Part shown: positions 59,119-64,000 of the stretch, piece by piece | Numbering within the stretch: the first letter of the stretch is position 1 | Layout: each line of letters begins with the position of its first letter | Source of the DNA: DATEEG01 sp035525055 | Lineage (GTDB): Bacteria; Actinomycetota; Acidimicrobiia; Spongiisociales; ZC4RG35 | Direction of reading: 5' to 3' | DNA: 64,000 nt | Assembly (NCBI GenBank): GCA_035525055.1 | Contig: DATLEZ010000023.1 | Coordinates: forward strand, 1-64,000 | Made by a program: the position numbers and the translations under genes | Notes under the pieces: model-generated | Seen by the model: the letters and a program-made list of their open reading frames with translations, nothing else | What the model was told of the DNA's origin: nothing | Database searches by the model: none

Positions 59119-60174
59119 ATGAACATCGTCCATGTTGTCGGGACCGGGACCATCGGGGAGCCTCTCATCGGGTTGCTGGCCGACCACAAGGCCGACTTCG
59201 GCATCGATGAGGTAACTTTTCACAAGCGCACCCCTCTCATCACCGAGCGCGGCAAGGTCAACGATCTCGTCCGTCGCGGGGCCAATCTGGCGGTTGACGA
59301 GGAGAAGCGCTCCACGTTCGAGGAACTCGGGCATGCCCCGAAGTACGAGGCGAAGGAAGCCATCGAACGGGCGAAGGTCGTCATCGACTGCACGCCGGTC
59401 GGCAACGACATGAAGTCCGAGTTCTACAACCACGCGGTAGGGCCGCTTGGGTTCATGGCCCAGGGTTCGGAGTACGGGTTTGGGAAGATGTACGCGCGGG
59501 GCATCAACGACGAGTCCCTCCAGGTCGGGCACGACCGCTTTCTCCACATCGTGTCCTGCAACACCCACAACATTGCTGTCCTGGTGAAGATGCTGGCGAT
59601 GGACGAAGATGGGACCAACCATCTCACCGACGGCCGCTTCCTGGCCGTGAGGCGCTCAAACGACATCTCCCAGGATTCGGGATTCGCCCCATCGCCCACG
59701 GTGGAACGGCACAAGGACCCGCGGTTCGGAACTCACCATGCCCGCGACGCTCACGGCCTTTTCGAGACGCTCGGTTACGACCTCAACATGTTCTCGTCGG
59801 CGCTCAAGGTCAACACCCAGTACATGCATTCGATGCATTTCTCATTGACCCTCGATCGAGAGACGACTCTCGACGAAGTCAAGGAGCGCCTGGCAGCGAA
59901 CAAGCGTGTCGCAATCACCTACCGGCGCTCGGCCAACTCAGTGTTTTCCTTCGGTCGCGACCATGGCTACTTCGGTCGCATCCTCTCTCAGACCGTGGTC
60001 GCGATCGAGACCGTGGCGATCCGCAACGGCAACGAGATCGTGGGTTTCTGCTTCACGCCTCAAGACGGCAATCCGCTCCTGTCGACGCTCGCCGCAACCC
60101 TCTGGTACATGGACCCCTCCTCGGTAGATCGCCGTCTCGACATCATGAGGCCGTACCTGTTCCAAGAGGTTTGA
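59119..60174 (+). CDS. type II (archaeal-like) glyceraldehyde-3-phosphate dehydrogenase family protein
   Basis: 351 residues. N-terminal Rossmann start VHVVGTGTIGEPLIGLLADH, VIDCTPVGNDMKSEFY, and FMAQGSEYGFGKM, then the catalytic IVSCNTHN with Cys147 and the HHARDAHGLFETL block match the archaeal type II GAPDH rather than the common bacterial GapA. Cofactor preference cannot be told. It is on the same strand as aceBA but separated from them by the heptamer arrays. Likely cytosolic, in gluconeogenesis or glycolysis, which would fit the glyoxylate bypass next door. Confidence 0.8.
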   Translation: MNIVHVVGTGTIGEPLIGLLADHKADFGIDEVTFHKRTPLITERGKVNDLVRRGANLAVDEEKRSTFEELGHAPKYEAKEAIERAKVVIDCTPVGNDMKSEFYNHAVGPLGFMAQGSEYGFGKMYARGINDESLQVGHDRFLHIVSCNTHNIAVLVKMLAMDEDGTNHLTDGRFLAVRRSNDISQDSGFAPSPTVERHKDPRFGTHHARDAHGLFETLGYDLNMFSSALKVNTQYMHSMHFSLTLDRETTLDEVKERLAANKRVAITYRRSANSVFSFGRDHGYFGRILSQTVVAIETVAIRNGNEIVGFCFTPQDGNPLLSTLAATLWYMDPSSVDRRLDIMRPYLFQEV

Positions 60175-60175
60175 G

Positions 60176-60222
60176 GCGTGGTGCGTGGGGCGTTGAAGAA
60201 CTGAGACCCAGACGCCAGACGC
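60176..60222 (+). repeat. heptamer arrays left of the 90-residue gene
   Basis: GCGTGGT, GCGTGGG, GCGTTGA at 60176-60196 and CAGACGC x2 at 60209-60222. Both words recur in inverted form at 60554-60640 on the other side of the gene, including GAACTGAGAC against GTCTCAGTTC. Confidence 0.8.
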
Positions 60223-60494
60223 TAGCCCCGGATCGACTCCACTAGGCCCTGCAGGGGACCGGGGCCAACGGCATCGGCGAGCGTGTTCCAGGTGGCCTCG
60301 CTCAACTCACCGTTCTTCTCTAATTCCGTGGCCGCCAGATGAACGGCATCGGCCAATGCGCCGAACAAACCGACTTGGTCTTTCTCGACTGCGGTGGCAA
60401 CGGCCGAACGCGCCCCACCTGGATCCTTACGCCCAAGGGCCTCGATCGCCCGTTCCGCCGCGGTCAAGGCCTGTCGCTGGAGATGCCCGTCCAT
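60222..60494 (-). CDS. small helical conserved protein
   Basis: 90 residues, mostly amphipathic helix (ALTAAERAIEALGRKDPGGA, EKDQVGLFGALADAVHLAAT), ending AVGPGPLQGLVESIRG. The layout resembles a conserved small actinobacterial protein of unknown role. It sits between two inverted sets of heptamer arrays, and its last codon overlaps one of them. No close neighbour gives a functional clue. Confidence 0.65.
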   Translation of the reverse strand: MDGHLQRQALTAAERAIEALGRKDPGGARSAVATAVEKDQVGLFGALADAVHLAATELEKNGELSEATWNTLADAVGPGPLQGLVESIRG

Positions 60495-60553
60495 CCCCGA
60501 ACAGTAGGCACGGGGACAGATGCAGATGTTCGGAGACGTCCGCTCTTGTGTTC

Positions 60554-60640
60554 CTGGCGTCTGGCGTCTGGCGTCTCAGTTCGCCAGGTAGCCTCTTCCG
60601 TCTGGCGTCCTCTGGTTGGAACGCACCACGCACCACGCAT
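60554..60640 (+). repeat. heptamer arrays right of the 90-residue gene
   Basis: CTGGCGT x3 (60554-60574) followed by CTCAGTT, and ACGCACC x2 plus ACGCAT (60621-60640). These are reverse complements of words in the left set (60176-60222). The final ACGCATG supplies the ATG of the PHP gene at 60639. Confidence 0.82.
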
Positions 60641-61538
60641 GTCTGACTATCACCTTCATCTTCATCCTCACCTTGATCCTGGCAAGGGAGAGCCTGATGG
60701 GCCACCTGTCGGGGAATACCCGCCCGGATTGATCGAGGCGTATGTCGAGAAGGCGGCCACCCGGGGTGTCACCGAACTGGGTTTCACCGAACACCTCTAT
60801 CGATGCGACGAAGGAGCCGAAGTCCTCGGCGCGTTCTGGGAGACCGAAACGCAAGCCGACCTGGCCGAACACACCCGCGACATGGTGGCGACCGACGCCG
60901 GGTTGTCGCTGGCCAACTACGTGAAGGAGATCCTCGACGCCAAACAGCGTGGCCTGCCTGTGAAACTCGGTCTCGAAGTCGATTTCTTCCCGGAGACTAT
61001 CGACGCAGTGATGGAGCTTCTGGCTCAATATCCGTTCGACTTCCTGATCGGCTCGGTGCATTGGGTCGGTGGCTGGTCGATTGATGCCAGCGACGTGATG
61101 CACGAGTTCGAGCGCCGCGGGATCGATCAGGCCTGGGAGGACTACTTCAACCTGGTTGCCGATTTGGCCCGGCGAGGCGTTGTCGATGCCCTCGCCCACG
61201 TCGATGTCTGCAAGAAGTTCGGATATCGGCCCGAAGTGGAGCCGATCCATCTCTATGAGAGGGTCATTCGATCGGCTGTGGCGTCGGGCACCGCAGTCGA
61301 GGTCTCGAGTCAGGGATTGCGACGGCCGGCCCGTGAGATCTACCCCTCCCCGACCTTCCTCACGATGTTCCACAACTCGGGGGTCAAGATCACCCTTGCT
61401 AGCGACGGCCATCGGGCTGATGAGGCGGCCTGGGGCCATCAAGAAGTCGTGGCCGCGGCGGCGGCGGCCGGGTATTCGAGCCATTTGAGATTCGAGGGCC
61501 GGCGCTCCTCTGAGGTCCCCCTAACCTCAACCCGGTGA
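60639..61538 (+). CDS. PHP-domain phosphatase (histidinol-phosphatase-like)
   Basis: 299 residues. The start SDYHLHLHPH gives the PHP metal motif (His5, His7); further ligands are in GFTEHLYR, LEVDFFPE, GSVHWVGGWSID, ALAHVDVCKKFG and TLASDGHRADE, the set found in HisK-type histidinol phosphatases. No his operon is near, so another phosphoester is possible. The ATG at 60639 is formed by the end of the heptamer array; no ribosome-binding site is visible, so initiation is uncertain. The flavin reductase gene overlaps its stop (GTGA). Confidence 0.88.
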   Translation: MSDYHLHLHPHLDPGKGEPDGPPVGEYPPGLIEAYVEKAATRGVTELGFTEHLYRCDEGAEVLGAFWETETQADLAEHTRDMVATDAGLSLANYVKEILDAKQRGLPVKLGLEVDFFPETIDAVMELLAQYPFDFLIGSVHWVGGWSIDASDVMHEFERRGIDQAWEDYFNLVADLARRGVVDALAHVDVCKKFGYRPEVEPIHLYERVIRSAVASGTAVEVSSQGLRRPAREIYPSPTFLTMFHNSGVKITLASDGHRADEAAWGHQEVVAAAAAAGYSSHLRFEGRRSSEVPLTSTR

Positions 61539-62035
61539 CGGTCCACAGCGAACATCCTTTCCTGCCGCCACCGGAGGCGCGCGATCAGGTTCGCCAGTTG
61601 CGCGGGCGCCTGGTGGCACCCGTCACGATCGTCACCGCCGGCGAGGACGGCATGACGGCCTCAGCGGTGCTGGTGATGGAGGGCGACCCGCCCCGACTGG
61701 CGGCCACCATCAACGAGCTGGCCGATTTCCGCGATGCCGTCGAGAGAACCAAGAAGTTTGTGATGCAGGTGGCGACTCAGGAACATCGCCACCTGTCCGA
61801 TCGTTTCGCCGAGATCTCCCCGTCGCCCGGCGGCCTCTTCCACGACCTCACAGTGGTCGAAACCGACTGGGGACCGCGCATCGACGGGTTTCACACCTGG
61901 GCTGGCTGCACGCTCGAGACGACCATTGCGGTCGGATATCAGCTTCTCATCGTGGGGATGATCGACCACCTCGTGGTGGGCAAACTCGACGATCCCCTTG
62001 TTTACTTCCGCGGCCGTTACCGCAAGCTGGCCTGA
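61535..62035 (+). CDS. flavin reductase-like domain protein
   Basis: 166 residues from a GTG overlapping the PHP gene stop. Split-barrel flavin-binding fold: RLVAPVTIVTAGEDGMTASA at the N-terminus, DPPRLAATINELADF and the HTWAGCTLETTIAVGYQLLI block. A distant relative of the protein at 18902-19408. Ends 4 bp before rimO, so the three genes PHP, flavin reductase and rimO form an operon by spacing. Partner enzyme unknown. Confidence 0.82.
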   Translation: MTVHSEHPFLPPPEARDQVRQLRGRLVAPVTIVTAGEDGMTASAVLVMEGDPPRLAATINELADFRDAVERTKKFVMQVATQEHRHLSDRFAEISPSPGGLFHDLTVVETDWGPRIDGFHTWAGCTLETTIAVGYQLLIVGMIDHLVVGKLDDPLVYFRGRYRKLA

Positions 62036-62039
62036 GACT

Positions 62040-63371
62040 ATGGCGGCACCCACCTATTGGTTGACCACTCTTGGCTGCGCCAAGAACCAGGTTGACTCCG
62101 AGAAGGTCCAGGCGATGCTGGCCGAGGCCGGCTACCTGGTTGCAGACACGCCCGGCGTCGCCGATGTGGTGATGGTCAACACGTGCGCGTTCATCGAAGA
62201 TGCTCGTCGGGAATCGGTTGAGGCGATCCTCGGCCTGCAACAGGAGAAGCGGCCTAATGCCCGGACCGTTGTTCTTGGATGCATGGCCCAGCGCTTCGGC
62301 GTCGAGGTCGAGCAGGCTCTTCCCGAAGTCGACTCGGTGCTCGGGCTTGATCGCTACGGCGAACTGGTCGCAACCCTTGACCGGCTCACTGGGCTTGACC
62401 GGCTCACTGGCCAGGACAACTGGCGGCCGGTCTCACTCCGCCGCCCCGCCATGGACATCCTCTACGCCGTCAACCGGCCCCAGCCCACGCTGCCGTATGC
62501 ATACGTCAAAGTCGCTGAGGGATGTGACAAACCCTGCACTTTCTGTGCCATACCGCTGATCAGGGGGAAGCAGAGGTCCCGCCGGCCGGTCAACATCGCC
62601 CAGGAGGTGGCCGGGTTGGTCGAGGCGGGGGTTACCGAGGTGGTGCTGGTGGCCCAGGATCTCGCTGCCTACGGGCGCGACATCGATGCACCAGGCGGCC
62701 TGGTCGAACTGATCGACCTTCTCGATGACATCGACGACCTCGTTCGTCTCCGGCTCCTCTACCTCTATCCGAAGGAGATCAAGCCGAACCTGATCGATCA
62801 GATCGCTCACAATCCCAAAGTCGCGTCGTACTTCGACTTGAGCCTCCAGCATGCTTCTGAGAAGTTGCTGCGCGGAATGAAGCGCCCCGGTGGCACCGAG
62901 CGCTATCTCAACCTCATTCAGCAGATTCGGGAGGCTGATCCGGCCGCGGCCCTGCGGTCGTCTTTCATCGTGGGCTTTCCGGGAGAGTCCGACGACCATG
63001 TCGAGGAGCTAGCCGACTTTCTCGGCGAAGCCAGGCTCGACTGGGCCGGGTTCTTTCCGTACTCGGCCGAGGACGGGACCCCGGCGGCTCTTCTTGACGG
63101 GCGAGTTGATTCCGAGGTCGTGTCCGAAAGGCATCGCTACCTGCAGGGAATTCAGGATGAGATCACGTCCGATGCCGGCGCCGCGATGATCGGCCGCCGA
63201 CTCGAGGTCCTGGTCGATCAAGTCGAAGACGGGGTGGCCGTGGCCAGGTCGTATCGAGAGGCCCCCGAGATCGACGGGGTCATAACCCTCGATTCAGGTA
63301 GCCCGGGCGAATGGATCGAAATCGAGGTGACCGCATCATTCGGGTCAGAACTGGCAGGCAAGAAGGTATGA
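62040..63371 (+). CDS. rimO: ribosomal protein S12 methylthiotransferase RimO
   Basis: 443 residues from the ATG at 62040. N-terminal UPF0004 domain with cluster Cys in LGCAKN, VNTCAF and LGCMAQ. Radical SAM domain with CDKPCTFC and the IPLIRGKQRSR block that marks RimO. C-terminal TRAM domain (LEVLVDQVEDGVAVARSY). It methylthiolates Asp88/89 of ribosomal protein S12. An 18-bp tandem duplication (62376-62411) inserts a second LDRLTG between the first two domains. cinA follows 61 bp later across heptamer arrays. Confidence 0.94.
   Translation: MAAPTYWLTTLGCAKNQVDSEKVQAMLAEAGYLVADTPGVADVVMVNTCAFIEDARRESVEAILGLQQEKRPNARTVVLGCMAQRFGVEVEQALPEVDSVLGLDRYGELVATLDRLTGLDRLTGQDNWRPVSLRRPAMDILYAVNRPQPTLPYAYVKVAEGCDKPCTFCAIPLIRGKQRSRRPVNIAQEVAGLVEAGVTEVVLVAQDLAAYGRDIDAPGGLVELIDLLDDIDDLVRLRLLYLYPKEIKPNLIDQIAHNPKVASYFDLSLQHASEKLLRGMKRPGGTERYLNLIQQIREADPAAALRSSFIVGFPGESDDHVEELADFLGEARLDWAGFFPYSAEDGTPAALLDGRVDSEVVSERHRYLQGIQDEITSDAGAAMIGRRLEVLVDQVEDGVAVARSYREAPEIDGVITLDSGSPGEWIEIEVTASFGSELAGKKV
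62376..62411 (+). repeat. 18-bp tandem duplication inside rimO
   Basis: CTTGACCGGCTCACTGG plus one variable base occurs twice in direct tandem and encodes LDRLTG twice. The frame is preserved. Only the last base differs, so the duplication is young. Confidence 0.85.
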
Positions 63372-63429
63372 GTTTCGAAGTTCGAGGTTCGAGATTCCTG
63401 GCTTCCGTCTTCCGTTTTCCGACTTCCGT
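63372..63429 (+). repeat. heptamer arrays GNTTCGA and CTTCCGT
   Basis: First array 63372-63392: GTTTCGA, AGTTCGA, GGTTCGA, followed by GATTCCT. Second array 63402-63429: CTTCCGT, CTTCCGT, TTTCCGA, CTTCCGT. Both have a 7-nt period and occupy the whole spacer between rimO and cinA. Confidence 0.85.
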
Positions 63430-63432
63430 CTC

Positions 63433-64000
63433 ATGATCGTCGAAGTGCTGGCTGTCGGGACCGAGCTGTTACTTGGTCAGATCGTCAACGGCAACGCCGC
63501 CACGATCGGCACCGCACTGGCCGACCACGGTCTCGATGCCCACTTCCAGGTAGTCGTGGGAGACAACCTCGATCGGGTGGTGTCGGCGATCCGCGCTGCC
63601 CTCGGAAGGGCCGACGCCCTGATCATCACCGGAGGCATCGGTCCTACCCGCGACGACCTCACCCGTGAGGCGGTTTGTGCAGCCCTCGGGCTGGCAATGA
63701 AGTTCTCCGATACCTATGCCGAGTTCCTCAAGGAACGGTTTGTGCGCTGGGGGCGGGACATGCCGGCGTCCAATCTGCGCCAGGCGGAGTATCCCGACGG
63801 AGCCGAGCTACTCCCCAATCCGAAGGGGACTGCCCCGGGTTTGGTGCTCGACCACGAGGGCAAACTGATCTTCTTGTTGCCGGGCGTCCCGATGGAGATG
63901 ATCTACCTCCTCGAAGCTGAAGTCATGCCCCGGCTCGGACAGGCCGCCGGCGTCGATGCGGTCGTCTTCAGCCGGATTTTGCGATCGTGGGGTCGATCGG
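63433..64000 (+). CDS. cinA: CinA family protein, N-terminal part (runs off the window)
   Basis: The ATG at 63433 opens a frame that stays open to the end of the window (189 codons seen). IVEVLAVGTELLLGQIVNGN, ADALIITGGIGPTRDDLTRE and GTAPGLVLDHEGKLIFLLPG are the MoaB/MogA-like molybdopterin-binding-fold domain of CinA. Whether the C-terminal NMN deamidase domain follows cannot be seen. rimO upstream of cinA is a common actinobacterial order. The heptamer array ends 3 bp before the start, and no ribosome-binding site is evident. Confidence 0.92.
   Translation, partial: MIVEVLAVGTELLLGQIVNGNAATIGTALADHGLDAHFQVVVGDNLDRVVSAIRAALGRADALIITGGIGPTRDDLTREAVCAALGLAMKFSDTYAEFLKERFVRWGRDMPASNLRQAEYPDGAELLPNPKGTAPGLVLDHEGKLIFLLPGVPMEMIYLLEAEVMPRLGQAAGVDAVVFSRILRSWGRS

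Noticed and set aside
63372..63400. GGTTCGAGATTCC as a tRNA T-arm
   Set aside because: The GGTTCGA word is one unit of a 7-nt tandem array, and no acceptor, D or anticodon arm can be folded around it.

Overview
This 64 kb window is GC-rich chromosomal DNA. It shows frequent GTG/TTG starts, many start-stop overlaps (GTGA, ATGA, TGATG) and gene neighbourhoods typical of Actinobacteria. F420 chemistry is present as split FO synthase genes (cofG, cofH) and two families of PPOX-type F420-dependent enzymes. Actinobacterial gene pairs include lhr-nei, a RamB-type regulator next to aceB-aceA, and the order dapB ... dapA - RNase J ... ftsK. DUF4032 and TIGR03084-type proteins and a LexA box of the actinobacterial GAAC-N4-GTTC type point the same way. 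My inference is a deep-branching actinobacterium, Acidimicrobiia being the best guess, from a free-living aerobic heterotroph. No rRNA, tRNA, CRISPR, prophage or transposase gene was found.

Layout. 0-9.5 kb: folate cyclo-ligase, PPOX enzyme, SGNH hydrolase, DeoD, an exported L,D-transpeptidase, a heterodimeric ABC exporter pair, two decayed VOC (glyoxalase-like) genes, an MBL hydrolase and dodecin. 9.6-19.5 kb: SOS-controlled dnaE2, a transglycosylase-like exported protein, an AroQ/alpha-beta-hydrolase fusion, a lipoprotein, another ABC exporter, a UspA protein and a flavin reductase. 19.5-25.6 kb: two SDRs, cofG and an N-terminally extended cofH, DUF4032. 25.8-38.7 kb, nearly all on the minus strand: nei and lhr, HD-GYP, enoyl-CoA hydratase, BtpA, TIGR03084, LOG, and a MoxR-like AAA/VWA pair. 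38.8-45.3 kb: M16 peptidase, dapB, cyclophilin, thioredoxin-TPR, dapA, RNase J. 45.3-50.2 kb: a glycosyltransferase-remnant/dioxygenase chimera, an ArsR-SRPBCC operon with a readable promoter, a DUF1801 protein, ftsK. 50.2-60.2 kb: 2-oxoacid dehydrogenase E1a-E1b-E2, PPOX, RamB-type regulator, glyoxylate bypass aceB-aceA, archaeal-like type II GAPDH. 60.2-64 kb: PHP phosphatase, flavin reductase, rimO and the start of cinA.

The most unusual feature is in the spacers. At least nine loci carry short tandem arrays with an exact 7-nt period but different unit words (ACGTAGA, GCGTCTG, CGCGATC, GTGGTGG, CTTCCGT and others). Some are arranged as inverted arms able to form long hairpins, and three lie inside coding sequence. 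Separately there are three copies of a ~50-60 bp element ending in TTTTGGCGCGGA/TCCGCGCCAAAA and two diverged copies of a ~120 bp non-coding repeat. None of these is linked to a transposase here.

Other points worth a second look: an apparently leaderless SOS-regulated dnaE2, the AroQ-hydrolase fusion with both active sites intact, the ~260-residue novel domain on CofH, the HExxH motif in the VWA partner of a degenerate MoxR-like ATPase, paired palindromes and a 10-codon ORF in front of aceB, and a paralogous pair of small proteins (1.9-2.2 kb and 53.7-54.0 kb).
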